A DNA stretch of 64,000 bases from Saccharothrix sp. NRRL B-16348 (GCF_001280085.1 NZ_LGED01000220.1:62001-126000); one strand, 5' to 3'; numbered from the stretch's first letter, positions 41,519 to 50,941 are shown. Translations and numbers: made by a program. The notes: generated by a model from the sequence alone, not told the origin.

Positions 41519-42440
41519 GGGACACCTCCTCGGCCGGACGGTCGCGGAACAGGTCGGCGACCTGGTGCCGTTGCCGTTCGAGCCGGTGCAGGCTGAGGTC
41601 GAGGTCCGCGACGGCGTCCCGGATGAGGTCGTACACCGCGCCGTCGTCCTCGCCGAGGCGGACGGTCAGCACGCGGTTCCGGCGGCGCACGTCCAGGCCT
41701 CCGGCGGTGAGCGCGGCGGCCAACCGCTCGGCGCCCTCGTCGACCTCCACCACGAGCAGGTCGTTGTGCTCGGTCATCGACGACAGCGTCGCCGAGCGCA
41801 GGAGGGTGCCCGCGTCGATGGCGACCAGCGACGTGCAGATCCGCTCGATCTCGCCGAGCAGGTGGGAGCAGACCACCACCGAGATGCCGAACTCGGTGCC
41901 GATGCGGTGCACCAGGTCCAGCATCGCCCGCCTGCCCGCCGGGTCGAGCCCGTTGGTGGGTTCGTCGAGCAGCAGCAGTTCGGGGTCGTGGACCAGCGCT
42001 TGGGCCAGCTTGACCCGCTGCTTCATGCCGGTGGAGTACCCCCCGATCCGGCGGTAGCGCTCCTCGTAGAGCCCCACGTGCCGCAACGTCTCCGACGCCC
42101 GCTCCCGCGCCGCGGCGGCGGGCAGCCCGCTGACCCGCGCCATGTGCGTGACGAACTCCGCGGCGACCACGTCCGGCGGCAGGCAGTCGTGCTCGGGCAT
42201 GTAGCCGACCTTCGCCCGGACCTGCTCCCCGTCGGCGATCGGATCGAGTCCGAGCACACGAATCCGCCCGCTGGTGGGCGTGAGCAGCCCCAGCGCGAGC
42301 TTGATCAGCGTGGTCTTCCCCGCGCCGTTGACCCCGACCAAGCCGACGACACCCGCCTCGATCTCCAACGTCAGGTCCGCCAGCGCGGTCACTTCGCCGC
42401 CGTAGCGCATTCCCAGCGCGGCGGTCTCGATGAGTGGCAC
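41511..42440 (-). CDS. ABC exporter ATPase (first unit)
   Basis: A 309-residue ATP-binding subunit: Walker A GVNGAGKTT, signature YSTGMKQRVKLAQALVHDP, Walker B LLLLDEPTNGLDPAG and the switch SHLLGEIERI. First gene of the exporter operon ATPase-permease-ATPase-permease, with two similar but non-identical halves, as seen for membrane-stress or antibiotic exporters of actinomycetes. The cargo is unknown. Confidence 0.93.
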   Translation of the reverse strand: MPLIETAALGMRYGGEVTALADLTLEIEAGVVGLVGVNGAGKTTLIKLALGLLTPTSGRIRVLGLDPIADGEQVRAKVGYMPEHDCLPPDVVAAEFVTHMARVSGLPAAAARERASETLRHVGLYEERYRRIGGYSTGMKQRVKLAQALVHDPELLLLDEPTNGLDPAGRRAMLDLVHRIGTEFGISVVVCSHLLGEIERICTSLVAIDAGTLLRSATLSSMTEHNDLLVVEVDEGAERLAAALTAGGLDVRRRNRVLTVRLGEDDGAVYDLIRDAVADLDLSLHRLERQRHQVADLFRDRPAEEVSHV

Positions 42441-42753
42441 ACGAGGACCCTACGGCCCGCCGACCACCACCACATCCGGCCGCACCCTGAGTCCGGCGAC
42501 CTCCCGACCCCTAAGGGTCCGCCTTCAGCGCCACCTCGATTGATCAAGGCCGCTGTCTTCGCGCGCGGCACGCGGCCCCATCTCTTCGGTAGCCGCCGAC
42601 TGGAAGGCGATGGGTGTCGCTGCGCTCTGGGGGAAACCTCGGCGCCGGCCCGTTCGACCCGCGCGTGGCTTCGTGGCGTCCAAGCCCGAAGATGCCCGCC
42701 AGACGTGCTGCCGCGGGTGCCGGCACCCGAAAGCGACCCGTCCATCGGATCCG

Positions 42754-42793
42754 CAGGTGCTCCCCACATCGTCTTGGAGGTGGGGAGCACCTG
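42754..42793. terminator. terminator hairpin downstream of GH43
   Basis: CAGGTGCTCCCCAC (42754-42767) pairs perfectly with GTGGGGAGCACCTG (42780-42793). It lies 60 bases beyond the GH43 stop. The rest of 42441-42852 shows no gene. Confidence 0.8.
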
Positions 42794-42852
42794 GACGGAC
42801 GGCTTGTAGGTCGAGTGCTCGTGGTCGTCGGTGGTCGTCGGTCAGGTGGTGG

Positions 42853-44313
42853 TCAGCCGACGATCCACTGCTGGTTGGCCGCGCCGGTGCAGGTCCACTG
42901 GCGCACCTCGGAACCGGGGGCGGTGGCGAAGTTGTAGTTGTCCAGGCACAGGTTGCTGTGCCGGTTGACCAACGTCGTCGTGCCGTTGGTGGTGGTCAGC
43001 CGCCACTGCTGGACCGCCAGGCCGTTGCACGTCCACTGCTGCACCACCGAACCGGGCGCGGTCGCGAAGTCCTTGTTGTCCAGGCACAGACCGCTGTGGC
43101 CGTTGGCGATGGCGTAGTAGTTGTCGCCGACCGGGGTCAGGTACCAGTCCTGCACCGGCAGGTCGTTGCACGTCCACTGCCGCACCTCCGCACCCGGTGC
43201 GGTGCCGAAGTTGTAGTCGTCCAGGCACAGGTTGCTGTGCTGGTTGCGGAGGTGCGCGCGCCTGGTGTTGTTCACCTCGCCGGAGGGACCGGCCAGCACG
43301 GTGGAGGTGGAGACGGGCACGCCGAGGTTCGGGGTGCCGTCGGCGTTCCACGAGATCTTCTGCACGCGGGTCGTGCGGGTGGTGCCGCAGCCCTGGGACG
43401 CCGAGGAGTTGGCGTGGTAGGCGATCCACGTCTCCGTGCCGTCCGGCGAGGTGAAGAACGAGTGGTGGCCGGGACCGAACACGCCGTTGGCGTCGTTGCG
43501 CTGGAAGATCGGGTTCGAGAACTTCGACCAGGACGCCGCCGCCAGCGGGTTCCCGCCGCGGTACTCCAGCATGCCCAGCTTGTAGTTCGGGCCGTTGCAG
43601 TGGCTGGCCGAGTACGTCAGGAACGTCCTACCACCACGCTGCAACGCGAACGACCCCTCGTTGACCGCGCCGTCCTGCCGCTCCCACGCCAGGGTCGGCG
43701 CGGAGATCCGGGTTCCGAAGGCGGAGGCGGTGTACGGGTTGGACATCGGCGCGATGTAGAGCGACTGCAACCCGTCGGAGTGGAACGCCGAGAAGTGGAA
43801 GTACAGCGCGCCGTTGAGCTTGAGCACCGCGCCGTCGATCGCCCACCCGTTGTTCGGCATCAGGTTCAGGATGCCCCGGTAGGTGTAAGGGCCGGCCGGG
43901 TCGTTGCCGGCGCTCTCCAGCACGTGGGTGCGGCGCGGAGCACCGGCCAGCTCCACCGAGTAGTACAGGTACCAGCGGTTGTTGATCTGCTCCAGGTGCG
44001 GCGCCCACATCGTGTCCCCGGCGGAGCGGAACACCACCTGCTCCGGCGCGCTGCGCAGCCCGGCGATCGTGGACGACCGGCGCATCACGATGTCGGAAGT
44101 CCAGGTGGTGGCGACGTAGTAGTAGTTGCCGTTGAACTGCACCAACGTCGGGTCCGCGCTGTTGGGCGCGGGCACGGCCGGGTTGGTGAACGACGGACCA
44201 GGCGCGGCCACGGCCTGCGGCTGGCCGATCGGGCTCAGGATCAGCCCGGCGACGACGGCGGCGACGAACGACATCGCCCGCCAGACCGTTGCTCGACGGT
44301 GAGCGAACAGCAC
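42853..44313 (-). CDS. secreted GH43 arabinanase/arabinofuranosidase with ricin-type lectin domain
   Basis: A 486-residue exported enzyme. GTG 44313 has AGGAG five bases upstream and gives a signal peptide (LFAHRRATVWRAMSFVAAVV to AVAAPG). The five-bladed GH43 catalytic domain contains the first catalytic Asp in NSADPTLVQFNGNYYYVATT. From about residue 350 a family 13 carbohydrate module follows, with three repeats ending in QDWYL, QQWRL and QQWIV. It cuts arabinan or arabinoxylan side chains of plant cell walls. Two LacI-type operators lie 230-390 bases upstream. Confidence 0.9.
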   Translation of the reverse strand: MLFAHRRATVWRAMSFVAAVVAGLILSPIGQPQAVAAPGPSFTNPAVPAPNSADPTLVQFNGNYYYVATTWTSDIVMRRSSTIAGLRSAPEQVVFRSAGDTMWAPHLEQINNRWYLYYSVELAGAPRRTHVLESAGNDPAGPYTYRGILNLMPNNGWAIDGAVLKLNGALYFHFSAFHSDGLQSLYIAPMSNPYTASAFGTRISAPTLAWERQDGAVNEGSFALQRGGRTFLTYSASHCNGPNYKLGMLEYRGGNPLAAASWSKFSNPIFQRNDANGVFGPGHHSFFTSPDGTETWIAYHANSSASQGCGTTRTTRVQKISWNADGTPNLGVPVSTSTVLAGPSGEVNNTRRAHLRNQHSNLCLDDYNFGTAPGAEVRQWTCNDLPVQDWYLTPVGDNYYAIANGHSGLCLDNKDFATAPGSVVQQWTCNGLAVQQWRLTTTNGTTTLVNRHSNLCLDNYNFATAPGSEVRQWTCTGAANQQWIVG

Positions 44314-44538
44314 AATCACTCCTCGGGGGTGTACGTGGAACAGGGAGTTCGGTGACGGCGGTGCGGCTCCAGGCGATGTTCCAGCGGTCACGTTGGGTTG
44401 TCCGGCGTGCCGCCCACGTAGGCCGAGGACAGGTGCACGGTCTGCGTTGGAGGGCGTGGTCGAGCTCCGGACGGGGCGGGCACTTCGTCCGGGTTTGGCA
44501 CCGCGGCGGCAGCGGGTGTGACTCACAACACGGCGATG

Positions 44539-44552
44539 TGTTAACGCTAACA
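44539..44552. promoter_or_regulatory. LacI-type operator 1 of the GH43 gene
   Basis: TGTTAACGCTAACA is an almost perfect palindrome with the central CG of LacI-family sites. About 230 bases upstream of the GH43 start. A related site lies at 44689-44702. Confidence 0.7.
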
Positions 44553-44688
44553 GGCAGCACCGGGCAACTCAAGAGCCATCCGCGAGCGGCCACGCCGCAA
44601 GCCGAGCAGCCGAAGACCGGCATCAGCGATGCACTTGAGGCGGCGAAAGATGCGGCCGTGCGGCGACCCAGCATTCACAGGCCGCAAA

Positions 44689-44702
44689 TGTTAGCGCTAA
44701 CG
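44689..44702. promoter_or_regulatory. LacI-type operator 2 of the GH43 gene
   Basis: TGTTAGCGCTAACG shares TGTTA and CTAAC arms with operator 1, 150 bases away. The spacing would allow DNA looping by one repressor. Confidence 0.7.
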
Positions 44703-44811
44703 TTTCGGAGAGCGGCCGCGGACCAGCGCAGATGCACGCTTCGACCGCCTCCGCCGGCAAAGCACTCAAGCAGGCTCGCTTCTGCGGCGGCGAGGCAGGC
44801 ACGAGATCGAC

Positions 44812-44859
44812 GAGGAGCGGGAAGGCCGCCGGCTCACGACCGGTGCCTTCCCGCTCCTC
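44812..44859. terminator. 15-bp terminator hairpin downstream of GH32
   Basis: GAGGAGCGGGAAGGC (44812-44826) pairs with GCCTTCCCGCTCCTC (44845-44859), with a further CCGG stem in the loop. It ends the fructokinase-GH32 transcript. Confidence 0.85.
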
Positions 44860-44885
44860 TGCCCTTCGTCACACTGTCGTCGTGA

Positions 44886-46784
44886 TCAGTTGGTCGGCAT
44901 GCTCCACGTCTGGTTGGGGCCGCCGACGCAGTCCCAGACCTGTAGCCGTCGACCGTTGGTGGCGTCGCCGGCGGCGAGGTCGAGGCAGCGCTTGGACCAC
45001 GCGTTCTGGTACTGGTTGGCGCCGATGCGGACCCAGCGCTGGTTGTCGCCGCCCCAACACGGGTGGGTCTTGAGCTGCGCGCCGTTGCCGATGGTCTCGC
45101 CGGGCTGGTCGAGGCACTCGTTGCCGATCTTGATCTTCCCGGCGGCGGTGAAGGTCCAGCGTTGGTTGGTGCCGTTCCAGCAGTCCCAGATGTTCACGGT
45201 GGCGTTGGCGGCGTCACGGTCGACGCACTTGTTGGTGCCGTTCCACTTGATCATGCCGATGCCCTGGTCCGGTCCGCTGGGCGCGTTCGTCCAGGCCTTG
45301 TTCAGCCGTCGGAACGTCAGCGATTCGAGGCGGACGGTGCCGTTGTTGGCGTAGGTGCGGATGCCGAGGCTCCGGCTGGAGGAGTCGAAGTTGACGTTGT
45401 CGGTGACGGAGACCTTGCCGTCGTTGCCGAAGGTCTCCAACTGCCCGCGGTCGACCAGGACCCGCAGCTTCACGCGGTTGCCGACCGGTGGCATGGGCGT
45501 GTCGGCGAGGGTCTGCCGGACGCGGTCGTAGCCGATGGCGGCGTCACGGGTGCCGTCGGCGCGTCGGTGCAGCTCGAAGCCGAAGTCGGTCGCGGTGGCT
45601 CCGGCAAGGTCGTAGGTCGCCTCGATCTCGTAGGTGTCGGCGCTGATGCCGTTGAACGGGTTGGTGGCGAGGTCGTTGGAGATGGTCAGGTTGCTCCAGG
45701 TCTGCGCCTGTTGGCGGATGGTGGAGATCTCGCTGACGGGGTTGCGGGTCACCCGGATGCCTTCCGGGAAGGTCCGCAGGCCGAGTTGTGCGGGGAAGGA
45801 GGCGTTGCCGGTCCAGGTCGAGCCCTTGTTGCCGGGTTGCCAGAACATCTGGACCACCCGGTTGGTGGGCATGTTGGTGAAGGTGAGGCCGGCGTAGGCG
45901 GTCCCGCCGAATTCTGTGCGCCCCACGTCCATGCGTTGCGGCCGTGACCAGCCGGCGTCCGGCACGAACACACCGGAGCCGTTCAACGTGCCGACGACGT
46001 ACTCGCCGCTGGCGTCCTGCAGGACCCACTTGGGGTTGGCGGTGTTGCCGTCGACGGGGAGTTGGTAGAGGTCGGGGCACTCGAACAGCCAGTCGGCGCG
46101 GAACTCGCCGCGGTAGGTCCAGTTGAGCAGGTTGGTGGAGCTGTAGAACTTGGCGACGTTGCCGCCCTCGTTGCCCCAGAACACCATGCCCCAACGGTTG
46201 CGGGCGGCGTCCCAGTAGACCTTCGGGTCGCGGGACTCGTACGGGGTGGAGATCACCTTGGCGCCGCCGTTGTGCATGCGGAACGTCTTCGCGCCGTCGG
46301 TGCTGTAGGCGATGGACACGCCGTTGGTGTTGGTGAACAACAGGATCGGGGCGTCGGCGCCGGTCTTGAGGCCGGTGACGTTGTTGTGGTCGACCCAGCC
46401 GCCGCCGGAGAACAGGGTGGCGTTGTGCAGGCCCGGTTCCAGGGCGATCGGCTGCTGCGTCCAGTGCACCAGGTCCCGACTGGTCGCGTGACCCCAGTGC
46501 ATCGTGTCCCACTGCAGACCGTGCGGGTTGTGCTGGTAGAACAGGTGGTAGACCCCGTTGTAGTACAGCGGCGCGTTCACGTCGTTCATCCAGCCGCCCT
46601 GCGAGCTGAAGTGGAACTGACCGCGGAACGGCTCGTTGTAGTCGGTCGCGTCGTAGGGGTACTCCGGATAGGACGCCGCCTGCGCCGCGGGCGCGGCGAT
46701 CACCGAGGTGACGACCAGGGCCGCCACTGTGGACAGGGTGGCGACGCGACGCCACAGTGATCGTCTGAAGGGCAATCTGCGCAT
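44886..46784 (-). CDS. secreted GH32 levanase/inulinase with ricin-type lectin domain
   Basis: A 632-residue exported fructan hydrolase. The signal peptide (1-37) ends AQAAS. The GH32 propeller has the nucleophile Asp68 in WMNDVNAP (a variant of WMNDPNG), SRDPKVYW and the acid/base Glu in LFECPDLYQ. A beta-sandwich follows, then a family 13 carbohydrate module from about residue 500 with QRWTF, QRWVR and QTWSM repeats. It releases fructose from levan, inulin or sucrose outside the cell. It follows the fructokinase gene on one transcript, so it should be induced with it through the palindrome at 47833. Confidence 0.93.
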   Translation of the reverse strand: MRRLPFRRSLWRRVATLSTVAALVVTSVIAAPAAQAASYPEYPYDATDYNEPFRGQFHFSSQGGWMNDVNAPLYYNGVYHLFYQHNPHGLQWDTMHWGHATSRDLVHWTQQPIALEPGLHNATLFSGGGWVDHNNVTGLKTGADAPILLFTNTNGVSIAYSTDGAKTFRMHNGGAKVISTPYESRDPKVYWDAARNRWGMVFWGNEGGNVAKFYSSTNLLNWTYRGEFRADWLFECPDLYQLPVDGNTANPKWVLQDASGEYVVGTLNGSGVFVPDAGWSRPQRMDVGRTEFGGTAYAGLTFTNMPTNRVVQMFWQPGNKGSTWTGNASFPAQLGLRTFPEGIRVTRNPVSEISTIRQQAQTWSNLTISNDLATNPFNGISADTYEIEATYDLAGATATDFGFELHRRADGTRDAAIGYDRVRQTLADTPMPPVGNRVKLRVLVDRGQLETFGNDGKVSVTDNVNFDSSSRSLGIRTYANNGTVRLESLTFRRLNKAWTNAPSGPDQGIGMIKWNGTNKCVDRDAANATVNIWDCWNGTNQRWTFTAAGKIKIGNECLDQPGETIGNGAQLKTHPCWGGDNQRWVRIGANQYQNAWSKRCLDLAAGDATNGRRLQVWDCVGGPNQTWSMPTN

Positions 46785-46854
46785 GCCGGCCTCACTTCAC
46801 GTCTATGGGAAGGGGAAGCTCGCTTCGGTTGACTGACGAACCCGTCCGGCGCGT

Positions 46855-47799
46855 TCAGCAGGTCGCGGGCCGGACGTCGTCAGGCAGGAGTTCGTCGAAC
46901 CACGGGGAGTCGGCGCCGGGGCGGGTGCAGGTGATGGCCGCGACGCGTTGGGCGTAGGCGAGGGTGTCGGTCAGTTCGGCGTGGGTCAGGGTGGTCAGGT
47001 TGGTCCGGGTGAGCAGGTCGTTGCGGTCGAACGCGGCCAGCAGGCCGGCCATGAACGCGTCCCCGGCGCCGACGGTGTCGACGATGTCGACCGGCAGGGC
47101 GGGCAGCTCGACGTGGCCGGTAGGCCCGGAGGCGTACACGCCCTCCGCGCCGCGCGTGACGACGACGAGAGCGATCCCGTGCTCGTGCCACTCGGCCACG
47201 ACGTCGGCGAGGGTTCGGTCGGGGGCGATCCACCGCAGGTCGTCGGCGCTGACCTTGACGATGTCGACCATGCCGAGCCAGCGGCGCAGCCGGGCGCGCA
47301 CGGTGGTGGGGTCGCTGATGAGCACCGGGCGGATGTTGGGGTCGAGGGTGATGACCCGGTGGGGGTGTTCGCGGGAGAGCAGGGTTTCGAACGTGGCGGC
47401 CATCGGCTCGACGGCGAGGGCGAAGGAGCCGCCGACGTGCAGTGCCGCGTCCGGCGCAAGCGTGGCCGGCAGGTCGGTCGGCTGCCAGCCGCCGTCGGCG
47501 CAGCCGTCGATGTAGAACGAGTAGTCGGCCACGCCGTGCTGGTCGACGTCCACCACGGCGAGCGTGGTCGGCGCGGTCGACGCGGAGGCGTAGCGCAGGT
47601 CGACGTTGGAGGTCTCCAGGTGCGCGCGCACCAGCGCGCCGAGGTGGTCGTCGGCCAGGCGTGCCAGCAGCGCGGTCTGCGTGCCGAGCCGGCCGAGGCC
47701 GACAGCGGTGTTGGCCGGGCTCCCACCGGGGATGGGCCGGTAGCCGCCGACGCGATCCGGCACGAGGTCCACAAGCGCCTCGCCACCAACGATGATCAT
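46855..47799 (-). CDS. PfkB-family fructokinase
   Basis: A 314-residue sugar kinase that phosphorylates fructose with ATP. It has the N-terminal glycine motif GGSPANTAVGLGRLG (about 25-39) and the catalytic motif DTVGAGDAFMAGLLA (about 245-259, Asp as base). First gene of a two-gene operon with the secreted fructanase: the outer enzyme frees fructose and this kinase traps it. A long perfect palindrome lies 34 bases before the start. Confidence 0.92.
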   Translation of the reverse strand: MIIVGGEALVDLVPDRVGGYRPIPGGSPANTAVGLGRLGTQTALLARLADDHLGALVRAHLETSNVDLRYASASTAPTTLAVVDVDQHGVADYSFYIDGCADGGWQPTDLPATLAPDAALHVGGSFALAVEPMAATFETLLSREHPHRVITLDPNIRPVLISDPTTVRARLRRWLGMVDIVKVSADDLRWIAPDRTLADVVAEWHEHGIALVVVTRGAEGVYASGPTGHVELPALPVDIVDTVGAGDAFMAGLLAAFDRNDLLTRTNLTTLTHAELTDTLAYAQRVAAITCTRPGADSPWFDELLPDDVRPATC

Positions 47800-47832
47800 G
47801 TCGTGTTCCTTGTCAGGAAGTGGTCCTCACAG

Positions 47833-47860
47833 CTTCTTACGTCAACGTTGACGTAAGAAG
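47833..47860. promoter_or_regulatory. 28-bp perfect palindromic operator of the fructan operon
   Basis: The 14-base arm CTTCTTACGTCAAC is followed directly by its exact reverse complement; the centre is AACGTT. This is a LacI-family-type operator placed 34-61 bases before the fructokinase start, where a repressor would block transcription. Confidence 0.85.
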
Positions 47861-47970
47861 CCGCCGGACACGCTGCGGTTTCTGTCCAGGCCGTCTGTCA
47901 CGCAGATATCACTGAAAAACACCGCACTTCCAGTCCTATCAGGACAGTCCAAGGAAGCGGGTCTTTCGTT

Positions 47971-47986
47971 AAGTCATCGTTGACGC
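47971..47986. promoter_or_regulatory. second, weaker copy of the fructan operator
   Basis: AAGTCATCGTTGACGC matches the core of the 28-bp palindrome (GTCA-CGTTGACG) with few changes, 125 bases further upstream. A second site at this distance suggests cooperative repression. Confidence 0.55.
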
Positions 47987-48183
47987 TAGCTTCGTGGTCC
48001 AGGGCACGACAAGCTGCCGTTACGCAAGCGTTACCCGGAACGGCTGTTGCCAGTCGCAACGTTGCCGCGCTGGGCCGTTCGGGCTTGCGATACTCGGCCT
48101 TACAGGCGAGTCGCCAGCTCTCGTGAGCACACGCCCGAACGATTCGGGCCCGAGTTCCATCCGAAAGCTTTTCGCCGGGGCTG

Positions 48184-48213
48184 TTGACACCGGGACGGCG
48201 GCGTTCGTACGGT
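48184..48213 (+). promoter_or_regulatory. sigma-70-like promoter upstream of the PL11 gene
   Basis: TTGACA (48184-48189) and TACGGT (48208-48213) are 18 bases apart on the plus strand. The leader to the PL11 start would be about 440 bases and would contain all three operators. Confidence 0.5.
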
Positions 48214-48312
48214 CTACCCAGCAGCGTTGGCACTCGAACGTCATAGACGCCAACGGAATCGACCGATCACCGAAGCCGCAGGAGGAATCCTGGGGCCGAA
48301 GTGATCACTAAC

Positions 48313-48328
48313 TGGATAGCGCTTTCCA
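48313..48328. promoter_or_regulatory. LacI-type operator A of the PL11 gene
   Basis: TGGATAGCGCTTTCCA is a near-perfect dyad (TGGA-AGCGCT-TCCA) with the central CG step of LacI-family sites. First of three different sites before the lyase gene. Confidence 0.7.
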
Positions 48329-48345
48329 CACGCACGCGTATCAAT

Positions 48346-48357
48346 TGAATCGTTTCA
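48346..48357. promoter_or_regulatory. LacI-type operator B of the PL11 gene
   Basis: TGAATCGTTTCA is a short dyad with central CG, differing at one pair from a perfect palindrome. It lies between operators A and C. Confidence 0.5.
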
Positions 48358-48417
48358 TATCCGGCCTGGCGCCTCACCGCGGACCTCTGCTGACCGCGGG
48401 ATGCGTCCAGCTCATTC

Positions 48418-48431
48418 TGGGAGCGTTCCCA
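48418..48431. promoter_or_regulatory. CebR-like operator C of the PL11 gene
   Basis: TGGGAGCGTTCCCA differs at one base from the CebR box and from the site before the GH5 gene at 10370. It suggests that the same cello-oligosaccharide repressor controls both loci. Confidence 0.72.
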
Positions 48432-48660
48432 GACTCTGCGACGGAGGAGCAACGGTGCTCACCGAGTGTGTTCAGAGTGCAGGCCATTCCCGTGACGACC
48501 TCACGACGCAGGGGCCGTCAGATCGGCTGGTAGTGCCGCGACGGCACGGTGTCCACACCGTCTCGTAGCGCTCGGCCGGTCGGCACGCGCACTCCGCCGA
48601 CCGCCACCGGTCTGTGCACCGGCAACCCATGTCATCCGACTTCCCTGTTGGAGGTTCGTC

Positions 48661-50895
48661 ATGCTTTCGACCAGACGGCGCGCCGCGCTGCTCGCCGGCG
48701 GCGTCGCCCTGAGCATTGCCGGTAGCGGTGTCGTCAGCTCGCCTGCTTCGGCAGCTCCGACCCGCTACGAGGCGGAAACGGCACCGGCCACCTGTGCCGG
48801 CGCCATCGAGTCCAACCACACCGGCTACTCCGGCAGCGGGTTCTGCAACGCGGACAACGCGGTCGGGGCGTCGGCGCAGTTCACCGTCACGGCGTCCGCG
48901 GCGGGTTCCGTGACCATCGGCGTCCGCTACGCCAACGGAGGGACCGCCAACCGTCCCGCCGACGTGCTGGTCAACGGTGCGGCCGTCCACTCCGCCACCG
49001 CGTTCGACCCGTCCGGCGCCTGGACCACGTGGGTCACGAAGACGCTCACCGTGCCGGTGGTCGCCGGCACGAACACGATCCGGTTGAGCCCGACCACCGC
49101 GGCCGGCCTGCCGAACGTCGACTACCTCGAAACCGACGTCACGGACACCCCGCCCGCCGGCAAGCAGATGGAAGACCTGGACCGGGGCCTGGTCAGCGTG
49201 CGCTCCGGCACCGGCAACCTGGTCTCGTGGCGGCTGCTCGGGACCGAGTCGACCTCGACCGGGTTCAACGTCTACCGGGGCACGACGAAGCTGACCGCCT
49301 CCCCCATCACCAACTCCACCAACTACCTGGACTCCGGGGCATCGGGAGACGCCTCGTACACCGTCCGCGCCGTCGAGAACGGAGTGGAGAAGGAGCCGTC
49401 CACGCCGTCACTGCGCTTCACCGGCGGCAACTACCTGGACGTGCCGATCTCCCGGCCGGGGAGCACCTACACGGCCGGTGACGCGAGCGTCGGCGACGCG
49501 GACGGCGACGGCCAGTACGAGATCTTCCTCAAGTGGGATCCCAGCGACCAGAAGGACAACTCGCAGTCCGGCGTCACCAGCAACGTCTACATCGACGCCT
49601 ACAAGCTCAACGGGCAGCGGCTGTGGCGGGTCAACCTGGGCCGCAACATCCGTGCCGGCGCGCACTACACCCAGTTCCAGGTGTACGACTACGACGGTGA
49701 CGGCCGGGCCGAAATGGCGGTCAGGACGGGCGACGGCACGGTGTCCGGCACGGGTCAGGTGATCGGCAACGCGAACGCCGACCACCGCAACTCCGGCGGT
49801 CACATCATCACCGGACCCGAGTACCTGACCGTGTTCAACGGCCTCACCGGCGCCGCCATGTCCACGGTGCCCTTCGAGCCCGCCCGCGGCAACATCTGCG
49901 ACTGGGGCGACTGCAACGGCAACCGGGGCGACCGGTTCCTGGCCGGCACCGCGTACCTGGACGGCCAGCGCCCCAGCATCATCATGGGCCGCGGCTACTA
50001 CGCGAAGAGCACCATCGCGGCGTGGGACTTCCGCGACGGGCAGCTCACCCGGCGCTGGAAGTTCGACTCCGGCTCCGCCGGCAACCAGTGGACCGGCCGC
50101 GGCACCCACTCGCTGTCCATCGCGGACGTCGACGGCAACGGCACCGACGAGATCATCTACGGCGGCATGACCATCAACTCCAACGGCACCGGGCGGTACA
50201 CCACCAACTTCTACGCCCACGGTGACGCCCTGCACGTCGGCGATTTCCTCCCCAGCCGTCCCGGCAAGGAGATCTGGCAGATCCACGAGCAGAGCTCCGG
50301 CGCCGCCGCGACCCTGCGCGACGCCAACAGCGGCGCCACCATCATGCAGAAGAACAACACCTGCAGCTGCGAGGGCCCTGCCCGCGGCGTGGCCGGCGAC
50401 GTGCACGCCGGGAACCCCGGAGCCGAGTTCTGGGGCCGGGGCACCGGGCTGACCAGCCTGTTCAACGGCTCCGGCGGCAACGTCGGGCGCAACCCGGGCA
50501 GCGCGAACTTCCTCGCCTGGTGGGACGCCGACCCGGTGCGGGAACTGCTGGACGGCAACCACGTCGACAAGTACGGCACCTCCGCCGACACCCGCCTGCT
50601 CACCGGGACCGGAGCGCACTCCGTCAACGGCACCAAGTCGACGCCCTCGCTGTCCGGTGACCTGTTCGGCGACTGGCGCGAGGAGGTGATCCTGCCGCGC
50701 GACGACAACGCCGCGCTGCGGATCTACGCCACGTCGACGCAGACCGACCGGCGGATCCACACCCTCATGCACGACGCCCAGTACCGCGTGGCCATCGCGT
50801 GGCAGAACACCGCCTACAACCAGCCACCGCACCCGAGCTTCTTCCTCGGTGGAGGCATGAGCACCCCGCCCCAGCCGAACATCTACGTCCGCTAG
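48661..50895 (+). CDS. secreted PL11 rhamnogalacturonan lyase
   Basis: A 744-residue exported enzyme. The signal peptide (1-31) ends ASA. Residues about 34-160 form a family 35-like carbohydrate module (RYEAETAPATCAG, ANRPADVLVNG). The propeller lyase domain follows with calcium loops GDADGDGQYEIFLKWDPSD and YDYDGDGRAEMAV, and the family's HIITGPEYLTVFNG. It cleaves the rhamnogalacturonan I backbone of pectin by elimination. Three operators of two or three types precede it, so it responds to several signals. It stands alone, with a strong terminator after it. Confidence 0.93.
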   Translation: MLSTRRRAALLAGGVALSIAGSGVVSSPASAAPTRYEAETAPATCAGAIESNHTGYSGSGFCNADNAVGASAQFTVTASAAGSVTIGVRYANGGTANRPADVLVNGAAVHSATAFDPSGAWTTWVTKTLTVPVVAGTNTIRLSPTTAAGLPNVDYLETDVTDTPPAGKQMEDLDRGLVSVRSGTGNLVSWRLLGTESTSTGFNVYRGTTKLTASPITNSTNYLDSGASGDASYTVRAVENGVEKEPSTPSLRFTGGNYLDVPISRPGSTYTAGDASVGDADGDGQYEIFLKWDPSDQKDNSQSGVTSNVYIDAYKLNGQRLWRVNLGRNIRAGAHYTQFQVYDYDGDGRAEMAVRTGDGTVSGTGQVIGNANADHRNSGGHIITGPEYLTVFNGLTGAAMSTVPFEPARGNICDWGDCNGNRGDRFLAGTAYLDGQRPSIIMGRGYYAKSTIAAWDFRDGQLTRRWKFDSGSAGNQWTGRGTHSLSIADVDGNGTDEIIYGGMTINSNGTGRYTTNFYAHGDALHVGDFLPSRPGKEIWQIHEQSSGAAATLRDANSGATIMQKNNTCSCEGPARGVAGDVHAGNPGAEFWGRGTGLTSLFNGSGGNVGRNPGSANFLAWWDADPVRELLDGNHVDKYGTSADTRLLTGTGAHSVNGTKSTPSLSGDLFGDWREEVILPRDDNAALRIYATSTQTDRRIHTLMHDAQYRVAIAWQNTAYNQPPHPSFFLGGGMSTPPQPNIYVR

Positions 50896-50902
50896 ACCAC
50901 AA

Positions 50903-50941
50903 CCCCGTGGGCGGGCCGACCAAACCGGCCCGCCCACGGGG
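50903..50941. terminator. perfect 16-bp terminator hairpin after PL11
   Basis: CCCCGTGGGCGGGCCG (50903-50918) pairs perfectly with its complement at 50926-50941 around a 7-base loop. It could also stop transcription coming from the transposase gene on the other strand. Confidence 0.88.

Noticed and set aside
47898..48233. A 111-codon minus-strand frame between the fructokinase and PL11 genes
   Set aside because: It overlaps operators and promoter elements, has no ribosome binding site and shows no domain.
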